Assembly (NCBI GenBank): GCA_020025675.1
Contig: JAHHRS010000012.1
Location: forward strand, 1 to 45,164
Source of the DNA: Oscillospiraceae bacterium
GTDB taxonomy: Bacteria; Bacillota; Clostridia; Oscillospirales; Oscillospiraceae
Length of the DNA stretch: 45,164 nucleotides
Reading direction: 5' to 3'
Part shown: piece after piece, positions 1 through 8,042 of the stretch
Layout of the letters: each line of letters begins with the position of its first letter
Numbering within the stretch: position 1 is the first letter of the stretch
Notes under the pieces: model-generated
What the model was told of the DNA's origin: nothing
The model's input: only the letters and a program-made list of their open reading frames with translations
Database searches by the model: none
Made by a program: the position numbers and the translations under genes

Positions 1-12
1 GATAATCACTGA

Positions 13-41
13 TTGACAGTGTTTTCAAACTGTGTTACGAT
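13..41 (+). promoter_or_regulatory. Promoter of the amidohydrolase gene
   Basis: A perfect -35 box TTGACA (13-18) is followed after 17 nt by TACGAT (36-41). Transcription from here would give a 5' leader of about 205 nt before the start codon at 253. Confidence 0.55.
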
Positions 42-47
42 TAAAAA

Positions 48-252
48 AAGTTATAGTGATAAGCTGTCGGATGTTATGCTGAGGGTAGGGGACTTAGAGA
101 ATATGAGAGCGTAAACCTATTCTTTACGGACTCTGTTTCCGGACTTCGGCAGAAATAAGAGCTGCCTGTATTTAGGGGTTTTAGAAATTACATAAAAAAC
201 AGCGGCGGAGCTTTGAGAAAAAACACCAAGGATATAAGAAAGAAGGCAGAGA
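48..252 (+). other. Long leader with local hairpins, unassigned
   Basis: No gene is visible here. The predicted leader holds a hairpin with CGTAAA (110-115) pairing TTTACG (123-128), and a second one, GCAG...CTGC, at about 149-165. I could not match it to a known riboswitch class and see no terminator before the gene. The strong AGAAGG ribosome site lies at about 240-245. Confidence 0.3.
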
Positions 253-1551
253 ATGAAATTACTGCTTAAAAACTGCGATATAATATCTACCGTAAACGGA
301 GAATTTCAGACTGTAAAATCCGGCTTTTTGGGCATTGACGGGGACACAATAGTCTATATCGGAAAAGAGAAGCCGGAGACAGAATATGACAGAGAAAAGG
401 ACATGAGCGGCCGTCTGATTGCTCCGGGCCTTATTAACTGCCACGGTCATACCGCCATGACCCTTTTACGGGGTGTGGGAAGTGACCTGCCGCTTCAGGA
501 GTGGCTTTTTGAAAAAATGATGCCGATAGAGGATAAATTTACGGCAGAGGACATAAAGGTTGGAAATGCCCTTGCACTTCTTGAAATGATTTCTACCGGT
601 ACTACAAGCTATTCAGATATGTATTTTGAGCCTGAAACAGCCATTGACAACACCCTTAAATCAGGAATAAAAGCCAATATATGCCGTCCCGTGCAGTGCT
701 TTGATAAGTCCGAGGCGTACAGCTCGAATATACGCGCGGCTCAGTCCAAAGAGCTTTTTAAAAATTACCACATGGCCGGAAACGGCCGTATCAGGGTGGA
801 TTTTGCAATCCACGCCGAATACACCTGCTATCCACACATTGTAGAGGCATACAGTAAAGACTGTAAGGATCTGGGCGGCAGAATGCACATACATCTCTCT
901 GAGACTGAGAAAGAGCATAGAGAATGTATAGAAAAGTACGGGAAGACTCCTGCACGCTGGTTCAATGACTTGGGTACTTTTGAAAATCCTACCTCAGCTG
1001 CACACTGCGTATGGCTGACAGAGGATGACATGGAGCTTTTGACTCAAAAAGGTGTAAGTCCCATTCATAATCCCACAAGCAATCTGAAACTGGGCAGCGG
1101 CTTTGCCCCGATCCCTAAGATGCTGGATATGGGAATGAACGTGGCCTTAGGAACAGACGGAGCCGCCAGCAATAATAACCTGAACATGATGGAAGAGCTG
1201 CATCTTGCATCAATAATCCATAACGGCTACACACATGACCCGGTACTGATGAAGCCTGCACAGACATTTAAAATGGCAACTGCCAACGGTGCAAAGCTCC
1301 AAGGCAGAGATGATACAGGGGCTTTGGAGGTAGGCAAAAAGGCAGATATAATAGCGTTTGACTTAAATCGTCCGCATCTTTATCCAAATCTTGAGCCTCT
1401 TGCACTGCTGTGTTACTCCGCTCAGGGGGCCGATGTATGCATGACCATGGTTGACGGTCGTATTATATATGAAAACGGGGAATTTTTGACTCTGGACAAA
1501 GACAGAATAATGTATGAGGCAAAAAAGACCGTGGAAAAGCTTTATAATTAA
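253..1551 (+). CDS. mtaD: Amidohydrolase, MTA/SAH deaminase family
   Basis: A cytoplasmic metal-dependent aminohydrolase of the TrzA/MtaD group, 432 aa, which is the normal family length. Members deaminate 5'-methylthioadenosine, S-adenosylhomocysteine, adenosine or related purines. The metal site is complete: HGH at residues 64-66 (NCHGHTAMTLLRG), His187 (AIHAEY), His214 (MHIHLSETE), His251 and Asp302 (ALGTDGAASNNN). The start at 253 has an AGAAGG ribosome site 7 nt upstream. The gene stands alone, with its own promoter and a strong terminator. The substrate cannot be decided from sequence: guanine/8-oxoguanine deaminases and atrazine-type hydrolases share this fold, so the gene symbol is a family-level assignment. 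Confidence 0.8.
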   Translation: MKLLLKNCDIISTVNGEFQTVKSGFLGIDGDTIVYIGKEKPETEYDREKDMSGRLIAPGLINCHGHTAMTLLRGVGSDLPLQEWLFEKMMPIEDKFTAEDIKVGNALALLEMISTGTTSYSDMYFEPETAIDNTLKSGIKANICRPVQCFDKSEAYSSNIRAAQSKELFKNYHMAGNGRIRVDFAIHAEYTCYPHIVEAYSKDCKDLGGRMHIHLSETEKEHRECIEKYGKTPARWFNDLGTFENPTSAAHCVWLTEDDMELLTQKGVSPIHNPTSNLKLGSGFAPIPKMLDMGMNVALGTDGAASNNNLNMMEELHLASIIHNGYTHDPVLMKPAQTFKMATANGAKLQGRDDTGALEVGKKADIIAFDLNRPHLYPNLEPLALLCYSAQGADVCMTMVDGRIIYENGEFLTLDKDRIMYEAKKTVEKLYN

Positions 1552-1572
1552 AACGATACAATAACAGTATAA

Positions 1573-1614
1573 GCCGCCCAAATGCTGAAATCTCAAGCTT
1601 TGGGCGGCTTTTTT
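1573..1614 (+). terminator. Intrinsic terminator of the amidohydrolase gene
   Basis: A 10-bp perfect GC-rich stem, GCCGCCCAAA (1573-1582) with TTTGGGCGGC (1599-1608), is followed by six T. Confidence 0.9.
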
Positions 1615-1659
1615 ATAAATATTTTTATCAACAAACTGTTGTCCGAGGCAGTAAATTTT

Positions 1660-2349
1660 TTAATCTTCTTTTCGCCTGATATTAATTCCAAGTACGCCTG
1701 CAGCTAAACTGCTTAAAAGGATGAGCCAGATCCAGAGTGCAGTATTGCTTTCATCACCGGTTTTGGGTCTTGAGGGAGCTGAGGATGAAATTTCCTCCGC
1801 AGTAAATACCCAGTCAACTTCGCCTGTGCGGTTTTGAAATTCATTTCCAAGTTCAAGAGGGACAGTTAGAGTTACAACAAGCTCAGATGTGGAGTTTTTC
1901 GGAAAGCTGCCAAGAAGTACATTTTCTTTAAGTCCGTCCAGCTGATCGGGACTTGCATCAAAGAGGAGCTTATCCCCCTGCCTTACCGTCATGGACAGTT
2001 GGGAGAGAAATTCCTGCATTGCTGCAAGATCGGTTTCTGCGGCAACTTTTCCACTCATGGGATTGCTTTGCTCATCGTGAATAACTGCCCTTATATAAAT
2101 GTTGACAGTATCCGCATTACGAATTGTGTTTTTTATAGTTATCTTCTGACTTAGCTCGTCGCCCGGCATTACGTCTTTAAAATTCCCGAAAAGGTCGCTG
2201 TCACTGTATTTGCTGCCTTCCAGAAAAACGAACTTTTCTGCGCCGCCACTATATGTAACCGAGGAATCTGCATATGAGTTTGCGCTGAGAGCAAATATCA
2301 TTATCAGTGATAAAGTAAGAGTGGATAATCCTTTGAAAAATTTTTTCAT
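1660..2349 (-). CDS. Sortase-type wall-anchored protein of the SipW locus
   Basis: A 229-aa secreted protein, last gene of the surface-fibre operon. It has an ordinary N-terminal signal peptide (hydrophobic core to about residue 24, cleavage near SANSYAD). The middle is a beta-rich domain with a phrase like MPGDELSQKITIKNT, typical of proteins that package next to TasA-like subunits. The C-terminus is a cell-wall sorting signal: RPKTGD, a membrane segment (ALWIWLILLSSLAAGVLG) and the charged tail NIRRKED. The variant RPKTG rather than LPXTG is seen in clostridial sortase substrates. I chose the ATG at 2349, not an upstream in-frame GTG at 2355, because GAGGAGG sits 7 nt before the ATG and overlaps the GTG. 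It probably tethers the fibre or the VWA protein to peptidoglycan; no sortase gene is in the window. Confidence 0.75.
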   Translation of the reverse strand: MKKFFKGLSTLTLSLIMIFALSANSYADSSVTYSGGAEKFVFLEGSKYSDSDLFGNFKDVMPGDELSQKITIKNTIRNADTVNIYIRAVIHDEQSNPMSGKVAAETDLAAMQEFLSQLSMTVRQGDKLLFDASPDQLDGLKENVLLGSFPKNSTSELVVTLTVPLELGNEFQNRTGEVDWVFTAEEISSSAPSRPKTGDESNTALWIWLILLSSLAAGVLGINIRRKED

Positions 2350-2361
2350 TCCCACACCTCC

Positions 2362-2910
2362 TCAAGACTCTGTCCATACCCTGGTTTCTGCGTTGTAATT
2401 CATTTTCCACGCATACTGTGAGGCACTGACGGGATTTTCCTCAGTGCCGAAGTTACCGGAGGCCTGCACAGACTGGGCCATAATATTAATTTCCATATCC
2501 GTATAGTCCACCTCTTTGGAAAACAGATTGGAGGTTTCACTACCGGGCTGAACTATACGTTTATAGTAGTAAATACCGTTTATTAAATCCCAGTCGGCGG
2601 TGTTTATAGGCAGAGATACAGGCTTGCCGTCAATAATATTTCCATTTTGGTCAATATGGTTTGCAGTAATTGCAAGTCTTATGAGAGCAGGAAAATTACC
2701 GCTGTTTTGTATGGTTACGCTTTTCTTTACCTGTCCTTCCAGGGTTTCATCAGGTGTTATAGGTACAGAACCTTTAGTAAAATAGTTGTTAACAGGCTGG
2801 GTCTCAGAAGAGAGCCATGCAAAAGTTCCGCCTATTGTAAGAGTACTTATAAGTATCAGTAAGATGATAAGCGAAAGATATTTTCTGGTATTATGATTTC
2901 CTGTATACAT
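2362..2910 (-). CDS. SipW-type signal peptide protein, minor fibre subunit
   Basis: A 182-aa exported protein. Its N-terminus has a basic stretch, a hydrophobic core (YLSLIILLILISTLTIGG) and the motif GTFAWLSSETQ, the form used by substrates of SipW-type signal peptidase. The body has a TasA/camelysin-like layout, with phrases such as KSVTIQNSGNFPALIRLAI and the pattern W-DLINGIYYYKRIVQPGSET, which recurs in the 5936-6496 product as GFYYYNHILKPGETT. The two are therefore diverged paralogues. A GGAGGG ribosome site precedes the start by 8 nt, and the gene begins 17 nt after the VWA gene. Its role as an accessory or tip subunit is inferred. Confidence 0.7.
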   Translation of the reverse strand: MYTGNHNTRKYLSLIILLILISTLTIGGTFAWLSSETQPVNNYFTKGSVPITPDETLEGQVKKSVTIQNSGNFPALIRLAITANHIDQNGNIIDGKPVSLPINTADWDLINGIYYYKRIVQPGSETSNLFSKEVDYTDMEINIMAQSVQASGNFGTEENPVSASQYAWKMNYNAETRVWTES

Positions 2911-2927
2911 TGCTCAATCCTCCCTCC

Positions 2928-5921
2928 TCAGCCCTCTGTGACAGGAACTGTTTTGCTTATGTTGCGTACAAAGCAGTCACCGTTTTCAGCAGCAGGTTCG
3001 GCTTTTAAAGTATTTGTAACCGTTACTTCTGCATTAGGGGAATCAGAACCTATTACTACGTCCATGGGACTGCCGGACACATCATACTTCCATGCCCAGA
3101 TGTCATTTTCCCATACTTTATATTTACCTGCCGGGAGTCCGGAAAGTACAAGGCTTTCTCCGACAGTTAAAGACACTTCTTTCTTAAATGAATCAGGGCC
3201 GCTTACTGTAAATATAAAGCCTTCATTAGCTCCGGCGTTACCTGCTTTAGAAATTTTAAGAGTTCCCGATAAGACTCTAACGGTAAAGTCATGGTTTTGG
3301 TCTTTGCCGTCAGGATTTTTAATAACGGCGTTATTTGTCACATCTTCACCCTTTATTTCCACTGCCAGCTTTACATCGGTATCGGCATTGAATTTTCCGG
3401 CGGCCGGATTGTATGAAAGACTGATGGGGGGAGCGGGGCCTGTCATTTTTGCAGGATCTGCGTAGCTTATGCCGTGAAGCCACTTGACCTCATTATGAAC
3501 GTTATCATTATAATCCGCTGTTTCGCCCAGAAATATATTACTGTCGCTGCAGATGATTTCCGGTTTATAAACAAAAATATCTGCGCCGGCTGAAAGCTGT
3601 TTACCACTTATGCTGCCGTAGGTTTTGGGTGTCACACTCATGTTAACGGTATATTTTGTATCTGCTTTTATGCCGCTTATATCCGATGATGCAGGCTCAC
3701 CCAATGTTACGAATGCTTTCTGCCACTCTTCAACCGGATTTTCAGGGTCATTCAGCACTGTGCTGCCACACTTTACTATAAGCCCGTTTGTAAGCTCATC
3801 GCCTGTAAGATCTGAATTGAGGTACACATGTTTGTCTTGGGCGGTAATGCTGATTTGAGGGATGTCCACATCTACACTTGGTTCAGGGAAGAATTCAAGG
3901 CTTTCACCATTATTATAAACTCCTGAACTGCTTTCGTTAGTTGGGACAGAGTTTCCGCCGAGAAAACCTTCTCTGGGGTTTACTTCAAGCTTAATAATAA
4001 GCTTTTTGCCGTGGAAGCTGTCTTTTTCACCCCTGCCGTTTTCTGAAACAAAGTTTTCGGTGTAATCAAAGCCGGAAACGTCGATAGTTCCGTCAGTATT
4101 TGTTATTGTAAGCTGATTTGTAATTTCCGTTGGCTCTGCCCATTCTCCGCCTGCAAGATATTCTGCGGAATAGGCTTTTATTGAAGATGTGCCATCCGGT
4201 GCGTTAAAATACGGGGATATAACGTCTTTTACGATTGTTTCAGCACCTAAATCTATGCTGGGAGTGGCAATATCCTGGGATATTGCGCCGAATATCCGGT
4301 TTAAAGCTTCCTGACTGTTAGCCGCCAGATAGTACCCTGCTGTCTGATTGCCGGAGCCTCCGGAACTCATGCTTGCGGCATTTGGAAAGTTTGAGGAAAT
4401 ATAGTGGAGAAATCTGTTGGTCTTTTCGGTGTTTGAAGTTCCGCTTATGCTTGCCTCCGGATTTGCGTCTGCTATCATTGCAATGGAATATACCGTTGCA
4501 CCGTAGCTGTTTTTTAGAGAATTGGATATAGAAATGGCGCTGTTGGCAGAGGTCTGAGTTTCTCTGTCGTTCCAGCGGCCTGTTCCCGGAATACCGTCTG
4601 TAAATACTATTACAACCCGCTGTCTGCCTGCTCCGGGAGAGTTATCAAACTCCGTGGCTGCAAGTCGGAGACCATCATCAACGAAGGTTCCTCCGTTGGT
4701 GTGAAGACCTCGCACTGCGTTTACAGCTGCATTATAGTTATTCTCCACCCGTATATCGGAAAGGTTTGTATAGGTGTTTCCGGAACCGGAAAATCCTATC
4801 ACAGAGACCTTGTGCTCTACGTTATTTTTATCCGCATCAGCTTTAATATTGTTTAAAAAGTTCTCAGCAGAGGATTTAAGTATTGAGCTTTTGGATTGGC
4901 CGGCTTCCTTTATGTAGAACTGAGTGTGCGTGCCGTCGCTGTCATCCGGGGAGATTTTGGGTGTGTACTTTGAACCGGGCCAGTGTCCAAAAAAATCAAT
5001 GCACCCGTCTGTCCACGCCTTACATTCCCTGCACCACTCAACAGGAATATAACCAATGCCTTCCTGCACATAATACAGGCTGCCTATTGTAAGTTCACTT
5101 TCATATACGGGAGTGCGTTTGGAGCTTTCAAGCTGATCTGCCATACTGCCGCTCTCGTCCAGCACCAGCACCACGTCAACGGGAATAGGCTCACCGGCGG
5201 TGACATTGCCGGTTGTGTATGTTTCGAGGGTAATTGTGTAAGAACCGTCGGTGTTCTTTTCGGCGGTCTTATTGGTTATAAGCCCGTTTTCCGGCCCCTG
5301 TGAGCTGCCGTTAACTGCAAAGGTGCTGATTTTGGGCAGGGGAGGGAGCAGTCTGCCCACATTTGTGTAATCTATGGGGAAGGTATATGGAGCGGGTTCG
5401 GTATAAGCCCCGATACTTATACAGAATTCTCTCAGCTCGTCAGCAGGGAACAAGGAAATTACCGCGCTAATTTCTTCCTGAGATAGAGCTTCTATAAAGT
5501 CCTCTGCTTCCTGAAGTGTCTCACAGTTTAATAGCTCGGTTTTGGCAATTTCCGGGTCAAATACAGGCGCTTCTTCATCCAAAGACTCCGAAGGCTGCTC
5601 AGAGGTGTTTTCCGGTGCAGACTCATGGGAGGTGTTTTCGGGTGCAGGCTCCTGGGGAATATCTTCTGTACTGGGTTCGGACATGTCCTGCTCAATTTGG
5701 TTTTTTTCATCGAGCAATGGAGCTTCAGAGGCGTTAACTTCCGTAAGGACAGTTTCGCTGTCAGGCTCCTGAGTGTTTTCGGTATGGGAAATGACAGGAG
5801 CACTTTCCTCAGACTCAGAAATTAATGGGGTGCTGCCGGATGGAACTGCTGCCGCTATTGAAGCTGCGGTCATAATAAGGCAAAGAAGGATGGCAATAAA
5901 CTTGTTAAATTTCCTGTTCAT
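2928..5921 (-). CDS. Large secreted VWA protein with Cna-B-like C-terminus
   Basis: A 997-aa extracellular adhesin candidate. Residues 1-25 form a conventional signal peptide. Residues 35-125 are acidic, Ser/Glu/Pro-rich and low in complexity, with a repeated phrase APENTS. The von Willebrand A domain starts near residue 248, with a metal-ion site DESGS (255-259), a threonine in NGGTFVDDGLRLA and an aspartate in VIVFTDGIPGTG. Later come Ig-like/MucBP-like stretches. A C-terminal Cna-B/SpaA-like domain runs from GTLKISKAGNAG through LPAGKYKVWENDIW to VTVTNTLK, with Lys, Glu and Asn placed as in isopeptide-forming domains. No LPXTG motif or terminal membrane segment is present; the protein ends SKTVPVTEG. 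It may be held by the RPKTGD protein or by the fibre. Its start has an AAAGGA site. Confidence 0.8.
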   Translation of the reverse strand: MNRKFNKFIAILLCLIMTAASIAAAVPSGSTPLISESEESAPVISHTENTQEPDSETVLTEVNASEAPLLDEKNQIEQDMSEPSTEDIPQEPAPENTSHESAPENTSEQPSESLDEEAPVFDPEIAKTELLNCETLQEAEDFIEALSQEEISAVISLFPADELREFCISIGAYTEPAPYTFPIDYTNVGRLLPPLPKISTFAVNGSSQGPENGLITNKTAEKNTDGSYTITLETYTTGNVTAGEPIPVDVVLVLDESGSMADQLESSKRTPVYESELTIGSLYYVQEGIGYIPVEWCRECKAWTDGCIDFFGHWPGSKYTPKISPDDSDGTHTQFYIKEAGQSKSSILKSSAENFLNNIKADADKNNVEHKVSVIGFSGSGNTYTNLSDIRVENNYNAAVNAVRGLHTNGGTFVDDGLRLAATEFDNSPGAGRQRVVIVFTDGIPGTGRWNDRETQTSANSAISISNSLKNSYGATVYSIAMIADANPEASISGTSNTEKTNRFLHYISSNFPNAASMSSGGSGNQTAGYYLAANSQEALNRIFGAISQDIATPSIDLGAETIVKDVISPYFNAPDGTSSIKAYSAEYLAGGEWAEPTEITNQLTITNTDGTIDVSGFDYTENFVSENGRGEKDSFHGKKLIIKLEVNPREGFLGGNSVPTNESSSGVYNNGESLEFFPEPSVDVDIPQISITAQDKHVYLNSDLTGDELTNGLIVKCGSTVLNDPENPVEEWQKAFVTLGEPASSDISGIKADTKYTVNMSVTPKTYGSISGKQLSAGADIFVYKPEIICSDSNIFLGETADYNDNVHNEVKWLHGISYADPAKMTGPAPPISLSYNPAAGKFNADTDVKLAVEIKGEDVTNNAVIKNPDGKDQNHDFTVRVLSGTLKISKAGNAGANEGFIFTVSGPDSFKKEVSLTVGESLVLSGLPAGKYKVWENDIWAWKYDVSGSPMDVVIGSDSPNAEVTVTNTLKAEPAAENGDCFVRNISKTVPVTEG

Positions 5922-5935
5922 GGCATATCATCCTT

Positions 5936-6496
5936 TCAACCTACGGCAGGCCAGCCCGCCGCGTCCAGTACTTTCAGGCCGTTGTTATCAGACTGAACAG
6001 CATAAGCTGCTACGTTAATGTTTATTTTACTGTTTTTATATTCGTTGCCCATATCTTTTGAAAATGCAACTCTGGTAAAAAGAGCCTCAGTGGTTTCTCC
6101 TGGTTTCAGAATGTGATTATAATAATAGAACCCGTCTTTTTCCGTCCAGTGCTCTGTGTTTATGTCAAAGCTTATAAGAGCGGGATCAGCTGTTTCCGAA
6201 GGTAAATCCATAACGGTCTCAACTCTAAGCCTCACCCATGCCTCATTACTGCCTGTGTTTGTCACTCTGACAATTTTACTTTCCTCGGCGCCCGGAGCAA
6301 GATTTTCAACATTCTGAAAGGGATGCTCTTTACCATCTTCACCTATGGCGGTTTCTTTTAGTTCGATGGCGATGTTTCCGGTGGTAATAACATTATGCGC
6401 CTGCTCTGAGGCGGTAAAATATGCAAGCGTGCCTGTTACCGATATACCCAGACAGCAGACTATCAATGCTATTACTAAAATTTTCGATTTTCTCAT
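5936..6496 (-). CDS. SipW-type signal peptide protein, fibre subunit
   Basis: A 186-aa exported protein with an N-terminal RKSKILVIALIVCCLGIS core and the SipW-type processing motif GTLAYFTASEQ. The mature part begins NVITTGNIAIELKE and contains a LAPGAEESKIVRVTNTGS block followed by EAWVRLRVE, the pattern of TasA/camelysin-like or cohesin-like fibre proteins. It is a paralogue of the 2362-2910 product. The gene lies 14 nt upstream of the VWA gene and has an AAAGGA ribosome site. It is separated from the first subunit gene by a strong hairpin (6592-6639), so lower expression than the 6670-7302 gene is likely. Confidence 0.7.
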   Translation of the reverse strand: MRKSKILVIALIVCCLGISVTGTLAYFTASEQAHNVITTGNIAIELKETAIGEDGKEHPFQNVENLAPGAEESKIVRVTNTGSNEAWVRLRVETVMDLPSETADPALISFDINTEHWTEKDGFYYYNHILKPGETTEALFTRVAFSKDMGNEYKNSKININVAAYAVQSDNNGLKVLDAAGWPAVG

Positions 6497-6591
6497 ATGT
6501 AATCCTTTCTTTCCCTGACTGCATGTTTCAGCCGATTATTCTGTTACCTGCTTTTCTAACTTACATGGGGAAATACTGATTTAATTTATTT

Positions 6592-6654
6592 GCATAGGAT
6601 AGCAGCAGACCGCCCCAGCTGTCAGCTGCTATCCTATGCACTGCCCAAAGGCAG
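6592..6654 (-). promoter_or_regulatory. Intercistronic hairpins in the fibre operon
   Basis: A 15-bp perfect stem is formed by 6592-6606 and 6625-6639 with an 18-nt loop, and a small hairpin CTGCC/GGCAG lies at 6641-6654. On the minus strand they follow the first subunit gene directly. No T-run follows, so this is not a classical terminator. It may be an mRNA stabiliser, a processing site or a partial polymerase block that sets subunit ratios. Confidence 0.6.
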
Positions 6655-6669
6655 CGCATAAGTTTAAAC

Positions 6670-7302
6670 TCAGGGCTGAGCAGTATTGAACACGCTGAAT
6701 GCTTCCTGAGGACCGGAAACACCCACAGCCTGAGACAGGTAAGCGTAGAAGTCCAGCTTGGGAGCTGTGCCGAGGGTGGCAACATCTTTGGAAACGGTGA
6801 CCTGATTGTCGGCGAGAATTCCGAGACTTGTTCTGCTGTTATTAAACTGAAGAGCATCGGCGCCGCCCGCTGTATAGACATAAACAAGGCCGCCGTTGGG
6901 GCCGGTGACCTGAGTTTCTCCGGACTTGAGAGGCATCCAGTTTGCGTCTACTGAAAAAGCTAAACCTTGGGGAAGAGCGTTTACAATCTCAACAAAGAGA
7001 TAGCAGAGAGGAGCATTTTCAAGGAATGTTACGTCTATATAGGGGTCTTTGGGAAGATTTACACCGGGGACTACTATGTAATTATTATTAACAACTTCCT
7101 CTGTACCCAGGCTGTAAGTTCCGTCGCTGTTTTGCACAGCCTTATGCTCTTTCAGGGTGAGACCTCCCTCATCAATCAGTCCACCCATTGCGAAGGTGTT
7201 TGTTACCACTTGAGTTTGGGCGCTGAACAGAGCAAATGTGCCTGCCACAGACAGCGCTATGACAAGCGCAAGTGCTAACAGGATAGTAATTGTTTTTTTC
7301 AT
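6670..7302 (-). CDS. Probable major fibre subunit with SipW-type signal peptide
   Basis: A 210-aa exported protein. The signal sequence is KKTITILLALALVIALSVAG followed by TFALFSAQTQ, the form cleaved by SipW. The mature region (NTFAMGGLIDEGG, then a PGVNLPKDPYIDVTF strand) resembles TasA/CotN/camelysin-type proteins in outline, but identity cannot be measured here. It has the strongest ribosome site in the operon (AAGGAGG) and is followed by a very stable hairpin, both typical of an abundant structural subunit. It lies directly after the signal peptidase gene, across a 69-nt gap holding a TAGGTA/TACCTA hairpin. It could instead be a regulator-like lipid or matrix protein; the structural role is inferred from context. 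Confidence 0.7.
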   Translation of the reverse strand: MKKTITILLALALVIALSVAGTFALFSAQTQVVTNTFAMGGLIDEGGLTLKEHKAVQNSDGTYSLGTEEVVNNNYIVVPGVNLPKDPYIDVTFLENAPLCYLFVEIVNALPQGLAFSVDANWMPLKSGETQVTGPNGGLVYVYTAGGADALQFNNSRTSLGILADNQVTVSKDVATLGTAPKLDFYAYLSQAVGVSGPQEAFSVFNTAQP

Positions 7303-7371
7303 TGGAATATTCCTCCTTAAAATTGTTTATATTATATAGGTAGCTTTACATACCTAAAAATATAAGAAGTA

Positions 7372-7935
7372 CTATTGTGAGACCTTTAAATCCCTTTTAC
7401 AGTGTTTTCCGTCCTGCCGCCTTTTGCCTCCGTTTGAAATGCTTAGTAGATCAGGAATCAGCATAAGCAAAGCCAGAAAAGCACCGACAGCTATGCAGAC
7501 GTACCGTCCCGGTGGATTTTGTATGTACGAAGCAAGGAAGCCAAGTTTCGGAAGTGCAAACACTGCCTCACCGATAATGCTGCTGCTGTGTACAGGATTT
7601 GCGTCCGGGGTGGGGTTTGCGTCACCTTTTGTTATGCAGTAAAAGGCGGAAGGGTCATTTTCATCAGGCAGAATTTCGCTTATACGGTGGGTGACGATAA
7701 TATCGCTGCCCATTTTAAAAGTAATAACATCCCCTGCCGCCAAGCTTGACAGATCGGGCTTTCTTACATACAATAATGAGCCTGTGCGGTATTGCGGCTC
7801 CATAGAACCTGATAGTACCGTATAAGGGTCAAGGCCTATGAATCTGCCGGCAAAAAGCAGCAGAGCTAAAAGCACAACTGTTATAACGATAAGCAAGGAA
7901 CATACATTCCAGATTTTCTTTAAATTCCTGTTCAT
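7372..7935 (-). CDS. sipW: Signal peptidase I, SipW (ER) type
   Basis: A 187-aa membrane protease that removes signal peptides from TasA-like precursors. The N-terminal membrane anchor spans about residues 10-30, and a second segment lies near 145-163. The catalytic serine is Ser44 in VLSGSMEPQYRTG. In place of the bacterial lysine there is His83 in VTHRISEI, which marks the archaeal/ER subtype; KGDANPTPD (104-111) supplies the conserved aspartates. It is the first gene of a minus-strand operon whose next five genes all encode exported proteins, three with matching signal peptides. An AAAGGA ribosome site precedes the start by about 9 nt. Confidence 0.88.
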   Translation of the reverse strand: MNRNLKKIWNVCSLLIVITVVLLALLLFAGRFIGLDPYTVLSGSMEPQYRTGSLLYVRKPDLSSLAAGDVITFKMGSDIIVTHRISEILPDENDPSAFYCITKGDANPTPDANPVHSSSIIGEAVFALPKLGFLASYIQNPPGRYVCIAVGAFLALLMLIPDLLSISNGGKRRQDGKHCKRDLKVSQ

Positions 7936-7958
7936 ATTTAATGTCCTTTGTACTAATG

Positions 7959-7986
7959 ATTATAAAATTTAGGGCTAAACAAACAA
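7959..7986 (-). promoter_or_regulatory. Promoter of the SipW surface-fibre operon
   Basis: On the minus strand TTGTTT (7981-7986) is followed after 16 nt by a perfect TATAAT (7959-7964), about 25 nt upstream of the sipW start. Confidence 0.5.
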
Positions 7987-8042
7987 AGGTACAGGCTTTT
8001 TCTGCAAATAGCTTTTTAAGACTTTTATTAATATTCCTGATT

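Noticed and set aside
2893..3465. A 190-codon plus-strand frame opposite the VWA gene
   Set aside because: It is a shadow of the VWA C-terminal region, with no ribosome site and no domain.
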